Shown piece by piece: positions 25,440-34,057 of a DNA stretch of 64,000 bases. The stretch spans positions 1 to 64,000 of the forward strand of contig JBBDYO010000074.1 of assembly GCA_040901495.1 (NCBI GenBank). The letters run 5' to 3'. Below the pieces are notes generated by a model. The model was given only the letters and a program-made list of their open reading frames with translations, was not told the origin of the DNA and did not search any database. The first letter of the stretch is position 1, and the number at the start of each line of letters is the position of its first letter. The stretch is from VRUE01 sp040901495 (GTDB taxonomy: Bacteria; Actinomycetota; Thermoleophilia; Solirubrobacterales; 70-9). The position numbers and the translations under genes are program-made.

Positions 25440-26489
25440 GTGGCAATCCCCCGCTTCCCGCGCCTCGAACACCAGATCGTCAGATCCATTTGCGGGCTTC
25501 CGGCCCGGGCGCAGCGAATCCTCTTCAGGCGCTCACCCTCCCTCGACGGGCAACGATTGGCCCCCGATATCCGCGCGTTGATCTGGCTGGCGGGGCTGGC
25601 TGGCGATGACTCGATCACCAAGGGCTCGGTGGCGGAGGCCCGGGCGCACAACCGGGCCAACGCGAAGGCGGTGGCGGGGCCGCAGCGATCGATGGCAGCG
25701 ATCGAGGGCATCGAGATCCCCGGGCCCGGAGGACCGATCCCGGCGCGGCTCTACACCCCCCATGGCCTGCCGGAGCCACCCCAGCCGCTGCTCGTCTACT
25801 TCCACGGTGGCGGCTGGGTAATCGGCAACCTCGACACGCACGACGGTCCCTGTCGCTTCCTCGCCTCGACCGTCGGCGCTCGGGTCCTCTCGGTCGACTA
25901 CCGCCTCGCCCCCGAGCACCCGTTCCCGGCGGGAGTCGAAGATGCCTTTGCCGCCTTCCACTGGGCCACCGAGCGAGCAGCGGAGCTCGGCGCCGATCCG
26001 GCCCACATCGCCGTTGCCGGCGACAGCGCGGGCGGGAACCTGGCCGCGGCGGTCAGCCTGCTGGCGCACGCCGGAGGCGGGCGGCGACCCGCAATGCAGC
26101 TATTGCTCTATCCGGTAACCGACACGGTCGGTGGACAGAGATCGCGTGACCTTTTCGCCGATGGGTTCCTGCTCACCCGGGCGGACATGGACTGGTTCGA
26201 GTCGCATTACCTGACCAAGGAGACAGACCGCACGGACCCGCGCATATCGATGCTGCGCGCCGCCGACCTCTCGGGGCTGCCGCCGACCTACATCGCTACC
26301 GCCGGCTTCGACCCGCTTCGCGACGAGGCGGAGCTGTTCGCGGAGCGGGCGCGTGCCGCCGGCGTCTCCGTCGCCGTGCACCGCCATACCGACCTGATCC
26401 ACGGCTTTGCCAACATGACGGCGATCAGCCGCACGGCCCGTGCCGCGATGCACGAAATCGCAGGAGCCCTGCGCATGGGCCTCAGCTGA
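25440..26489 (+). CDS. Alpha/beta-hydrolase, hormone-sensitive-lipase-family esterase
   Basis: 349 residues, GTG start. Oxyanion-hole motif HGGGW (122-126), nucleophile S196 in GDSAGG, and D291 (GFDPLRDE) and H321 (HGF) complete the triad. This is bacterial HSL/group IV esterase organisation, hydrolysing short- to medium-chain acyl esters in the cytoplasm. The roughly 85-residue N-terminal cap precedes the core as usual. The next gene begins 25 bases downstream but has its own ribosome binding site, so co-transcription is possible. The natural substrate cannot be deduced. Confidence 0.9.
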   Translation: MAIPRFPRLEHQIVRSICGLPARAQRILFRRSPSLDGQRLAPDIRALIWLAGLAGDDSITKGSVAEARAHNRANAKAVAGPQRSMAAIEGIEIPGPGGPIPARLYTPHGLPEPPQPLLVYFHGGGWVIGNLDTHDGPCRFLASTVGARVLSVDYRLAPEHPFPAGVEDAFAAFHWATERAAELGADPAHIAVAGDSAGGNLAAAVSLLAHAGGGRRPAMQLLLYPVTDTVGGQRSRDLFADGFLLTRADMDWFESHYLTKETDRTDPRISMLRAADLSGLPPTYIATAGFDPLRDEAELFAERARAAGVSVAVHRHTDLIHGFANMTAISRTARAAMHEIAGALRMGLS

Positions 26490-26514
26490 GAGGCCATTGC
26501 ACCGGAGCTCATCC

Positions 26515-27102
26515 ATGGACGCCAACGCCCACAGCCACGACCACCATCACCACCATGAGATGCCGACCGAGGGGTCGGCCCTCACCGCGGTCGCGGTCAG
26601 CGCAACGCTGCACTGCCTTACCGGCTGCGCGATCGGCGAGGTGGCTGGGATGGTGATCGGAACCGCGGTCGGCCTGTCGGACCTCGCAACGATCGGGCTT
26701 GCGGTCGCCCTCGCCTTCCTCTTCGGCTACACGCTGACCAGCATCCCACTGCTGCGAGCAGGCATGGCGCTCTCGACGGTGATCCCGATCGCGCTCGCGT
26801 CCGACACCTTCAGCATCGCGACGATGGAGATCGTCGACAACGTGATCATGCTGCTCGTCCCGGGCGCGATGGAGTCCGGGCCCGGCTCGCTCCTCTTCTG
26901 GGGCAGCCTCTCCGTCGCGCTGGTCGTCGCGGGCGCCGTCGCGGTGCCCGTCAACCGCTGGCTGATCGCCCGCGGCAAAGGACACGTAGCCGTCCACGAA
27001 ACGGGCATCCACGGCGGCCCCCCGGTCCGGGTCGTCGCCTGGGCGGCGGGGATCGCCGGCGTGTTCGGGACGATCGTCCTGCTCGCCGAGGCGCTTGGTT
27101 AG
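26515..27102 (+). CDS. DUF4396-type membrane protein with His-rich N-terminus
   Basis: 195 residues. The ATG at 26515 has GGAG seven bases upstream; an earlier in-frame ATG lies inside the esterase gene and is rejected. Residues 7-15 are HSHDHHHHH, a likely metal-binding stretch. Four or five membrane helices follow (about 25-50, 55-80, 85-105, 120-145 and 165-190), with a conserved-looking LHCLTGCAIGEVAGMVIG segment at the first. DUF4396 proteins are of unknown function; the His cluster and the paired cysteines in the first helix suggest metal handling, which is inference. Confidence 0.75.
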   Translation: MDANAHSHDHHHHHEMPTEGSALTAVAVSATLHCLTGCAIGEVAGMVIGTAVGLSDLATIGLAVALAFLFGYTLTSIPLLRAGMALSTVIPIALASDTFSIATMEIVDNVIMLLVPGAMESGPGSLLFWGSLSVALVVAGAVAVPVNRWLIARGKGHVAVHETGIHGGPPVRVVAWAAGIAGVFGTIVLLAEALG

Positions 27103-29655
27103 CTACTCGTAGTGCAGGGCCTCGAGCACGTCGAGGCGCGAGGCGCGGCGGGCGGGGCCAATCGCGGCGACCACACCGGCCACGGCGGCGAAGACCAGCA
27201 TCAGGAGCAACTGGCCGACCGGGTAGGAGAGGGCGAAGCCTTCGTCCTTGAGCGGCTGCGCGATCAGCGCCGCGAAGATCACACCGATCACCATGCCCAG
27301 CAGGGCACCGATCAGAGCCGTGATCACGGCCTCGTAGCGGATCATCGTCCGCACCTGGCGCCGCGAAATACCGATCGCCCGCAGCATCCCGAGCTCGCGG
27401 GTGCGCTCGTGGATCGAGAGGGCCAATGTGTTGGCAATGCCAAAGAGAGAGACGATCACAGCCAAAGCCAGCAGGGCGTAGATCAGTCCCAGCAGCTGGT
27501 TGATCTGTTCTTCCTGGTTCTCCTTCAGTTCCTGCTGGTTGCGGACCTCGACCACCGGGAACTCGCGATCCATCGCCTTGATCAGGCCGGCATGGACCTT
27601 TTCCGCGTTGGCGCCCGGGGCGAGCTTGACAAAGTCGATCGTGTCATCTCGCTGATCGAAAGCGGTCGCCATCAACCGCTGGGTGACGATCGCGCCGCCG
27701 AACAGTTCGGCCTTGTCTTCGTATTCGCCGACGACCCGCAGGCGGGGCTTCGCTCCGATCTGGGTCAGGAAGCCAACCTCGTCGCCGATCTCGACGCTGT
27801 TGCTGGAAGCCAGGGACTTGTCGACGATCACCTCTTCATCGGTGAGCGAGCGCAAAGTCTCCGAGCTCCCCTCGATCCAGTCGATCGTCAGCACCTCTCC
27901 GGCGTCGCGGTCGAGCGCCGAGACCCGCTCTTTGCCGCCCCCGTCGAGGAGCTTCGCCTGAGTGACCCGCATGGTCGAGACCAACTCGACGCCGGGAACC
28001 TGGCGAGCGCGCCCGGCGGCGCGCGACGAGATCGGTGAGAAGCCATCGGAGTGCTGGAGCACCAACTCACCCTGGAAGCTCTCGTCGACCGCGGTCGCGA
28101 TCGAGCTCTTGATCCCGGCGGCGAAGACGGTGACGAAGGCGACGACGGCGAGGCCGATCATCAGCGCCGCGGCGGTGACCGCGGTGCGGGCCGGGTTGCG
28201 CTGGGTGTTCTCGCGAGCGAGGCGACCGATGAGGTTGCGCAACATTTCGAGCGGGCGCCCAGCGAGCGAGGCGAGTGGGGGGACCAGGCGCGGGCTGAAG
28301 AGTGAGACGCCGAGCAGGACGGCAACCGCGCCGCCGCCGATCAGCCCGGCCGCCGAGCCGCCATCGGCACCGCCGAAGAGCCCGGCGCCGACCATTGCCA
28401 GACCCGCCAGGCCAAGCAGCACCGCGAGGCCGAGAATGACAACCCCTCGGCGACGGCTCTGCGGCAGCTCGAGCGCCAGCAGGGCGGCGATCGGCAGTAC
28501 GCGGGTTGCGCGCAGGGCGGGGATGAAGGAGGAAACCAGGGTGATGCCGACCCCGATCAGCAGCGAGACGACGATCGTACGGGTCTTGGTGACCAGTGCG
28601 GTGGTCGGCAGGTCGATCCCGACCGCGACGAAGAGCGCGTTGAGGCCAACCGCGATCGCGTAGCCCCCGGCGAGGCCGAGCAGAGCGCCGAGGATGCCGA
28701 TCGTCAGCGCCTCGACGATGACCGAGCCGAGAATCTGGCCGCGGCCGGCGCCAAGCGTGCGCATCATGCCGAACTCTTTGATCCGCTGGGCGACGGTGAT
28801 CGAGAAGGTGTTGAAGATCAGGAAGGCGCCAACGAAGAGGGCAACGAAGGCAAAGACGAGCAGCGCGATGCGGAGGAAGCCAAGGTCTTCGTGAATCTGA
28901 TCGGAGTTTCGTGCGGCATTTTCCTCAGCCGTCTCGACCAGCAGCGCGGGGTCGGCCAGCCGCCGCTGCACCCGCTGTTTCAGGGTCTCTTCGGAGACGC
29001 CGTCGGCGGCGGCGATCAGGACCTGGTCGAATTCGCCGCCCTTGTCGGTGATCCGCTGCGCCTCGGGCAAGACCAGCCCGGCAATGCTGGCGCCGCCCCA
29101 GGAGGCATCGCCAAGCTTGGTCAGCCCGACGATGCGGTAAGCGGCGACCCGTTCGACCGAGGCCAGCTTGAGCGTGTCGCCGATTCCCAGCCCGGCCTCT
29201 TCCGCGGCGCCCTGGTCGAGCGCGGCCTCTTTCGCGTCGCGCGGCTTGCGCCCCTCGACATAGGTCTGCGTCTCCAGGCTCTCGGGAATGTTCGAGGTGA
29301 TGAACTTAGGCGCGAATTTGGTCCCTATCTGCTCGTTCTCAGCGTCGAAGAACGCGCCAGCGGTGAAGATCTGCCCCACCGCCACCCGCACCCCATCGAC
29401 CTGCTTTACCTTCGGTAGCGCCGTGGCCTTGAAGCTCGGCGTCTCGCCGGTTTCCTGGCGCACCTCCTCCTTCGCCGTGATCACGACGTCGGTCTTCGCC
29501 AGCGAGTCTTCGAAGATTTCGTCGAAGGCGGCGAAGGTCGTGTCGGTGAGGATGTAGGTGCCGGCGACGAAGGCGACGCCGATCACCACCGCCAGCGTCG
29601 TCGTCAGTGCGCGGACCCTGCGGGCCCAGAGGCTCTTGACGGCCAGGCGCGCCAA
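27103..29655 (-). CDS. ABC transporter permease, FtsX/MacB-like
   Basis: 850 residues. An N-terminal helix (about 17-37) is followed by a large periplasmic-type MacB domain (about 40-250) and an FtsX block of three helices. Central helices and a second external domain (about 530-690) follow, then a second FtsX block of three helices with ERTRELGMLRAIGISRRQV, the usual signature near the coupling helix. This is the duplicated LolE/actinobacterial type. It lies six bases downstream of its ATPase gene, so together they form an ABC complex, probably exporting lipoproteins, lipids or a peptide, or controlling cell-wall hydrolysis. The substrate is unknown. Confidence 0.9.
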   Translation of the reverse strand: MARLAVKSLWARRVRALTTTLAVVIGVAFVAGTYILTDTTFAAFDEIFEDSLAKTDVVITAKEEVRQETGETPSFKATALPKVKQVDGVRVAVGQIFTAGAFFDAENEQIGTKFAPKFITSNIPESLETQTYVEGRKPRDAKEAALDQGAAEEAGLGIGDTLKLASVERVAAYRIVGLTKLGDASWGGASIAGLVLPEAQRITDKGGEFDQVLIAAADGVSEETLKQRVQRRLADPALLVETAEENAARNSDQIHEDLGFLRIALLVFAFVALFVGAFLIFNTFSITVAQRIKEFGMMRTLGAGRGQILGSVIVEALTIGILGALLGLAGGYAIAVGLNALFVAVGIDLPTTALVTKTRTIVVSLLIGVGITLVSSFIPALRATRVLPIAALLALELPQSRRRGVVILGLAVLLGLAGLAMVGAGLFGGADGGSAAGLIGGGAVAVLLGVSLFSPRLVPPLASLAGRPLEMLRNLIGRLARENTQRNPARTAVTAAALMIGLAVVAFVTVFAAGIKSSIATAVDESFQGELVLQHSDGFSPISSRAAGRARQVPGVELVSTMRVTQAKLLDGGGKERVSALDRDAGEVLTIDWIEGSSETLRSLTDEEVIVDKSLASSNSVEIGDEVGFLTQIGAKPRLRVVGEYEDKAELFGGAIVTQRLMATAFDQRDDTIDFVKLAPGANAEKVHAGLIKAMDREFPVVEVRNQQELKENQEEQINQLLGLIYALLALAVIVSLFGIANTLALSIHERTRELGMLRAIGISRRQVRTMIRYEAVITALIGALLGMVIGVIFAALIAQPLKDEGFALSYPVGQLLLMLVFAAVAGVVAAIGPARRASRLDVLEALHYE

Positions 29656-29661
29656 GGCGGG

Positions 29662-30396
29662 CTAGTCGATCTGCTTCATCAGCTCGATCACGTCGGCGGT
29701 CGAGCCGGGAACACCGTCTTGGACGATGCGGCCATCGCGGAGAGTGATCAGCCGATCGGCGTGGGCGGCGGCGGCGGGGTCGTGGGTGACCATCACCACC
29801 GTCTGGCCGAACTCGTCGACGGCCTGGCGCAGCAGGCGCAGGACGTCGGCGCTCGCCTTCGAGTCGAGGTTGCCGGTCGGCTCGTCGGCGAAGACGACCG
29901 CCGGTTTGGAGACGAGCGCGCGGGCGACGGCAACGCGCTGCTGCTGGCCACCCGACAGCTCCGAGGGACGGTGGGTGCACCGGTCCTCGAGGCCGACCGT
30001 GCGGATCAGCTGCTCCAGCCAGGCCTGGTCGGGCTTGCGACCGGCGATCGAAAGGGGCAGGACGAGGTTCTCCTCAGCGGTGAGGACCGGGAGCAGGTTG
30101 AAGAACTGGAAGACGAACCCGAGCTTGTCGCGGCGCAGCTTCGTCAGGTCGGCGTCGTCGAGCGTCGTGATCTCGACGTCCTCGACGAAGACAGTGCCGG
30201 TGGTCGGCTTATCGAGGCCCGCGAGGATGTGCATCAGCGTCGACTTGCCCGAGCCAGAGGGACCCATGATCGCGGTGAAGTGCCCCCGCTCGAAACCGGT
30301 GCTGATGCCCGCCAGCGCATCGACGGCCGCGTCGCCCTCGCCGTAGCGGCGGGTCACCTCCGAGGCCTGGACGACGCTTCCGTTCGGTCCGCTCAT
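29662..30396 (-). CDS. ABC transporter ATP-binding protein (LolD/MacB-like)
   Basis: 244 residues from the ATG at 30396. Walker A GPSGSGKST, Q-loop in FVFQFFNLLPVLTAEEN, signature LSGGQQQRV, Walker B VVFADEPTGNLD and the His of the switch (VMVTHD) are all present. The sequence is of the MacB/LolD/FtsE subfamily that pairs with FtsX-like permeases. An in-frame reading upstream to 30465 is possible, but TACCGT lies seven bases before 30396 and the extension has no family similarity. It shares a divergent 83-base interval with the HAD phosphatase gene. Confidence 0.94.
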   Translation of the reverse strand: MSGPNGSVVQASEVTRRYGEGDAAVDALAGISTGFERGHFTAIMGPSGSGKSTLMHILAGLDKPTTGTVFVEDVEITTLDDADLTKLRRDKLGFVFQFFNLLPVLTAEENLVLPLSIAGRKPDQAWLEQLIRTVGLEDRCTHRPSELSGGQQQRVAVARALVSKPAVVFADEPTGNLDSKASADVLRLLRQAVDEFGQTVVMVTHDPAAAAHADRLITLRDGRIVQDGVPGSTADVIELMKQID

Positions 30397-30403
30397 GGCC
30401 AAA

Positions 30404-30409
30404 ACGGTA
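30404..30409 (-). promoter_or_regulatory. -10 element of the ABC transporter operon
   Basis: TACCGT on the minus strand, seven bases before the ATG at 30396; leaderless spacing. Confidence 0.5.
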
Positions 30410-30466
30410 TCGATCCGGCCTCGTCGGCGAACTCGCGCCTGAACCAAATGATCGATCCCAACCATT

Positions 30467-30472
30467 TAGCCT
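30467..30472 (+). promoter_or_regulatory. -10 element of the HAD phosphatase gene
   Basis: TAGCCT, ending seven bases before the ATG at 30480. Confidence 0.5.
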
Positions 30473-30479
30473 GCGGCGG

Positions 30480-31262
30480 ATGTCGCTTGCCGATGAATTC
30501 GACGGCTTCCTGATTGACCTCGACGGCGTGGTCTGGGTCGGGCGTGAGCTGATCGACGGGAGCGCCGGCACGCTGCAAGAGCTCCTCGAGCGAGGCAAAA
30601 AGCTCGTCTTCGTGACCAACAACTCGGTGAAGCGGCCGGGGTCCTATGCGGAACGCCTCCGCGACGCCGGGATCGCAGTCCCGGACGAGCAGGTGGTGAC
30701 AGCCGGAGCGACGACGGCCCGCCTGGCGGCCGAGGGGGTGGGGCCCGAGGGCACCGCCTTCGTGATCGGAGCGCCCGGCTTCAAGGCGATGGTCGGGGAG
30801 GCCGGCCTCACCCTGCTCGAGGGCGAGGCGGGGCAGGAGGCTCGGGTGGTGGTGGTCTCCGGCCACCGCGAGTTCGACTACGGGGAGCTTCTGACGGCGA
30901 CCCGTGCCCTGCAGGGGGGCGCAAGCCTGTTCGCCACCAGCCGCGACCCGACCCTGCCGATGCCCGACGGGGCCTGGCCCGGGACCGGGGCGACGCTTGC
31001 CGCGGTCGAGACCGCCTCCGGAAAGAGCGCCGTGATCGGCGGTAAGCCCGAACGGCATCTCTTCGAACAGGCACGCGCGTTGATGCCGGGCGTCGAGCGG
31101 GTGGCGATGGTAGGCGACAGGGTCGCGTCCGACATCGAGGGCGGTCGCCGCGCCGGCCTCGAGACGGTCCTCGTGCTGAGCGGCGACACCACGCGCGAGG
31201 AGGCCGAGGGCGGAGCGCCTCCTCCCGATCACATCATCGAGAGCATCGGCGACCTGCTGTGA
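30480..31262 (+). CDS. HAD-IIA family phosphatase (NagD-like)
   Basis: 260 residues. Motif I DLDGVVW carries the nucleophilic Asp, motif II is VTNNS, motif III includes the Lys in GGKPE, and motif IV is VGDRVASDI. The C2-type cap between motifs II and III places it with NagD, p-nitrophenylphosphatase and 2-phosphoglycolate phosphatase-like enzymes, which dephosphorylate small sugar or nucleotide phosphates in the cytosol. It overlaps the MFS transporter gene by four bases (GTGA), so the two products may act on related compounds. Confidence 0.9.
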   Translation: MSLADEFDGFLIDLDGVVWVGRELIDGSAGTLQELLERGKKLVFVTNNSVKRPGSYAERLRDAGIAVPDEQVVTAGATTARLAAEGVGPEGTAFVIGAPGFKAMVGEAGLTLLEGEAGQEARVVVVSGHREFDYGELLTATRALQGGASLFATSRDPTLPMPDGAWPGTGATLAAVETASGKSAVIGGKPERHLFEQARALMPGVERVAMVGDRVASDIEGGRRAGLETVLVLSGDTTREEAEGGAPPPDHIIESIGDLL

Positions 31263-32425
31263 GCGACGCTGTCGATCGCCCCGGCGCCGCCTTCGCCGGC
31301 GTCTTCGCTGTCACCTTCGCGGGGCTGATCGCGGTGGGCGCGGTGCTGCCGGTCCTGCCGCGCTACGTCCACGGGCCGCTCGACGCCGGCAACGTCGCGG
31401 TGGGAGTGGTGATCGGGTCCTACGCCGCCACCGGCCTGCTGCTCCGCCCGCTTGCCGGCCGCTTCGCCGACCGGCGGGGGCGACGACCGGCGGTCCTGCT
31501 CGGCTCCGTGGCGGTGGCGATCTCCGGGTTCCTCTACCTGCTGCCGCTCGGCGTGCCGGGGCTGATCGCGGCGCGCCTGCTGCTCGGCGCCGGCGAGGGC
31601 ACGGTGTTCACCGCCGGCTCAGCCTGGATCGTCGACATCGCCCCGCCCCAACGGCGGGGGCGGGTGATCGGCCTCTACGGGCTCGCTGTCTGGGGCGCGT
31701 TGAGCATCGGGCCGCTGGTCGGCGAGCTGCTCCTCAACGCCTCCGGCTACACGGCCGTCTGGCTGTTCGCCGGGGCGGCGCCGCTGGTCGGAGCCCTGAT
31801 CGCGCTGCGCCTCCCGGACCCGTTCCGCCCGGTTGCTCAGGTCGATGAGCACCAGCCACTGATCGCCCGCGAGGCGATCCGGCCCGGCATCGCGCTCGCC
31901 CTGGCCTCGATCGGGTACGCGACGGTGGCGGCCTTTGTCGTCCTGCACCTCGACGCGCGCGGCGTAGGGCACGGAGCAACCGTGTTCGGCGCCTTCGCGA
32001 CGATGGTCGTGCTGACCCGCTTGGTCGGCGGCGACCTTCCCGACCGGATCGGCCCCGCCCGAGTCGCGGCCGCGGCCGCCGCGGTCGAGGCAGTCGGGCT
32101 GGCGATGATGGGCGTCGCCCAAAGCCTGCCGCTCGCGCTGGCCGGCGCCCTGGCGATGGGCGCGGCCTTCTCGCTGCTCTATCCCTCGCTCTCGCTGATC
32201 GTCGTCAGCGGGCTGCCCGAGAACCGGCGCGGCGCGGCGCTCGGCACCTTCACCGCCTTCTTCGACGCGGGAGTTGGCTTGGGAGCGCCCCTTGCCGGGT
32301 TGGCCGCCGCGCTCGGAGGCTACGAGAGCGCCTTCCTCCTTTCAGCCCTGGTCGCCATGGCCGCAGCGATGACGATCGCCTTCGTGATCTCCAGCCGCGG
32401 CCGCGCCCTGCTCGCCAGCAGGTGA
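31259..32425 (+). CDS. Major facilitator superfamily transporter
   Basis: 388 residues with twelve predicted membrane helices. Motif A of the family is visible in the loop after helix 2 (GRFADRRGRRP) and a weaker copy in the second half (GGDLPDRIGPARV). The GTG start overlaps the HAD gene stop. The length fits drug/metabolite exporters of the 12-helix type. The substrate is not predictable. Its 3' end faces the thioesterase gene across a long palindrome. Confidence 0.9.
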   Translation: MSDAVDRPGAAFAGVFAVTFAGLIAVGAVLPVLPRYVHGPLDAGNVAVGVVIGSYAATGLLLRPLAGRFADRRGRRPAVLLGSVAVAISGFLYLLPLGVPGLIAARLLLGAGEGTVFTAGSAWIVDIAPPQRRGRVIGLYGLAVWGALSIGPLVGELLLNASGYTAVWLFAGAAPLVGALIALRLPDPFRPVAQVDEHQPLIAREAIRPGIALALASIGYATVAAFVVLHLDARGVGHGATVFGAFATMVVLTRLVGGDLPDRIGPARVAAAAAAVEAVGLAMMGVAQSLPLALAGALAMGAAFSLLYPSLSLIVVSGLPENRRGAALGTFTAFFDAGVGLGAPLAGLAAALGGYESAFLLSALVAMAAAMTIAFVISSRGRALLASR

Positions 32426-32447
32426 ACCTCTATCTCCCTCTCTCATA

Positions 32448-32490
32448 CTGCATCAACTTTTCTATCTGGCAGATAGAGAAGTTGATGCAG
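32448..32490. terminator. 43-base near-perfect palindrome between convergent genes
   Basis: 21-bp arms (one G-T pair) with a single unpaired base, beginning CTGCATCAACTT. It is AT-richer than its surroundings and lies between the MFS and thioesterase gene ends. The symmetry would let it stop transcription from both sides; there is no T run. Confidence 0.6.
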
Positions 32491-32517
32491 TTCGTGCTGC
32501 TGCGCGAGGTAGGGCGG

Positions 32518-33300
32518 CTAGGGACGCTGGGCGATGAGGAGGGTTTGGGCGGCGCGGCCGATCCTGCCGCGCTCGTCGAAGAGCACCGACTCCGCGGTCC
32601 CGACGCCGTTGCGCTGGGGCAGGGTGACCGCGTCGACGCAGACCCACTCGCCGTCGGGCATCCGCTCCAGGTGGACGGTGAGGTCGACGTTGATGAAGAG
32701 GAACTTCTGCCAGTCCAGCACGGCGCTGATCCCGTTTCCGACGTCGGCGGCCACCAGGGTGCGCTGCAGCGGGGTCGGGTCCTCGCCCTCGACGAGGGGG
32801 CAGCGCATCCGCATCCAGACCGTCGCCGGGCCGGGGTCGAGGAAGCCGCCGCTGACCGAGCGCCACTCCATCGCGGTGTGGTAGCCGACCTCCTGGCCGG
32901 TCGGGAAGAAGTCGCCGGTGGAGCCCTGCTCCGGCCCCGGCGGGGGCGAAGGCTCGGTGAGAGCGTCGGGGAGGTCGACCTCTCCCCTGCGGATCCGCCA
33001 TGCCCGGGCACGCATCAGCTCGCCGTCGTCGTTGACGAGAGAGGCCTCGATCAGCTGCACGCTGCGTCCCGGCCGAATGACCTTCGCCTCGACGCTCAGC
33101 GGCCCGATCGGGATCGAGCGCATGATCTCGAAGGTGACGCGCCCAACCTGGAACTCATCGGCGTCCTCGAGCCGCTCGATCTCGCGACCCACCAGCGCGG
33201 CGGGCGGGCCGGCGTGCTGGGCGCCGGGGTCCCACGGGCCGCGGGTCAGCTCGGTCGCCAGATAGCGGTCGCCGTCGCACGCATAGAAGGCCGAGGCCAC
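32518..33300 (-). CDS. Acyl-CoA thioesterase-family protein (double hotdog)
   Basis: 260 residues, GTG start at 33300. Two hotdog halves: N-terminal (about 5-110, HAGPPAALVGREIERL and VGRVTFEIMRSIPIGPLSVEAKVIRPGRSV) and C-terminal (about 140-258, NGISAVLDWQKFLFINVDLTVHLER and ending with GRAAQTLLIAQ). This matches the 4HBT_3/TesB-like thioesterases common in actinobacteria that hydrolyse acyl-CoA. A typical catalytic Asp lies in VAADVGNG. A TAGGAT box is six bases upstream, and a perfect 21-bp palindrome lies directly behind it. Confidence 0.85.
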   Translation of the reverse strand: MASAFYACDGDRYLATELTRGPWDPGAQHAGPPAALVGREIERLEDADEFQVGRVTFEIMRSIPIGPLSVEAKVIRPGRSVQLIEASLVNDDGELMRARAWRIRRGEVDLPDALTEPSPPPGPEQGSTGDFFPTGQEVGYHTAMEWRSVSGGFLDPGPATVWMRMRCPLVEGEDPTPLQRTLVAADVGNGISAVLDWQKFLFINVDLTVHLERMPDGEWVCVDAVTLPQRNGVGTAESVLFDERGRIGRAAQTLLIAQRP

Positions 33301-33306
33301 GCCGGG

Positions 33307-33312
33307 ATCCTA
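33307..33312 (-). promoter_or_regulatory. -10 element of the thioesterase gene
   Basis: TAGGAT on the minus strand, six bases before the GTG at 33300. The large palindrome begins two bases further upstream and so occupies the -35 region. Confidence 0.55.
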
Positions 33313-33313
33313 T

Positions 33314-33364
33314 GGGGGTGACTGAGGTTGACCACGATAGTTATGGTCAACCTCAGTCACCCCC
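33314..33364. repeat. Perfect 21-bp inverted repeat behind the thioesterase promoter
   Basis: Arms beginning GGGGGTGACTGAGGTTGACC (21 bp, no mismatch) around CGATAGTTA. Placed upstream of the thioesterase -10 and downstream of the CAP gene. It may be an operator, or a hairpin insulating the promoter from readthrough. Confidence 0.75.
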
Positions 33365-33395
33365 CGGATAGATCGAAGGAAAGACTCGAAATTAC

Positions 33396-33414
33396 GCTGA
33401 GCTGGGGGCTCAGC
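33396..33414 (-). terminator. Terminator-like hairpin at the CAP gene stop
   Basis: GCTGAG/CTCAGC arms overlap the CAP gene stop codon; on the minus strand the hairpin is followed by CGTAATTTCGAG, a weakly T-rich stretch. Confidence 0.4.
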
Positions 33415-33973
33415 AGTGGGAGCCGAAGTGCTGGGTCCAGACGTGGGCCTCGTGCCGGCCATCCATCGTGCCGACCCTAAGGCCGATGCCCAGCTGTCGG
33501 TAGGCGCCGAGGATGTTTTCGCGGTGGCCAGTCGATTGGAGCCAGGCGCGGAAGATCGAGCGCACCGTGCCGAGCTCACCGGTCCCCCAGGCGATGTTCT
33601 CCCCAGCGCGCCAGCAGCTCGCTCGCATGTACCCGGCGCGCTGCATCCAGAAGGTAAAACGGCGCCCGCAGGCTTCATGGCTGAAGGTGTCGCAGCGGAT
33701 GATGTCCCCCGACTTGTCCTCCGCGGACCAGTCGAGCGGGGAGGCGACGGACAGCCCGGCGCGGCCCATGTGGCGGCGCGCGAAGTTCGTCATGCACCGC
33801 ATCGCCTGCTCCTGCGTTGCCACGGGGGCATTGAGGACTTCCTGGTTCGGGCACACGGCGGCGGGCGCCATCAAGCGCTCCACGTTCACGGCGTGCGCCG
33901 GGGCGGCGGCCAGGGCGAGGGGAGTGGCCAGGGCGAGGACGGCGGCGGATTTGCAAAGAATCTTGCGAAGCAT
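33410..33973 (-). CDS. Secreted CAP/SCP-domain protein
   Basis: 187 residues. Signal peptide about 1-28 (LCKSAAVLALATPLALAAAPAHA). The mature chain is one CAP domain (residues about 50-187), with HMGRAGL near its start, the central GENIAWG and HRENIL motifs, and a final HVWTQHFGSHC. Several cysteines may form disulfides. Bacterial CAP proteins of this YkwD-like type are extracellular and of mostly unknown activity; lipid or peptidoglycan contact has been suggested. Start at the ATG preceded by AGAGAGG. Confidence 0.9.
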   Translation of the reverse strand: MLRKILCKSAAVLALATPLALAAAPAHAVNVERLMAPAAVCPNQEVLNAPVATQEQAMRCMTNFARRHMGRAGLSVASPLDWSAEDKSGDIIRCDTFSHEACGRRFTFWMQRAGYMRASCWRAGENIAWGTGELGTVRSIFRAWLQSTGHRENILGAYRQLGIGLRVGTMDGRHEAHVWTQHFGSHC

Positions 33974-34045
33974 GGCCTCTCTGTCGCCAAATCGGGCTCA
34001 TCCTTCGACCGTTTCTCCTCTCAGTAGACGCACGTATGAGTCCCC

Positions 34046-34051
34046 TACTCT
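34046..34051 (+). promoter_or_regulatory. -10 element of msrB
   Basis: TACTCT, ending six bases before the ATG at 34058. Confidence 0.55.
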
Positions 34052-34057
34052 GTAGTC

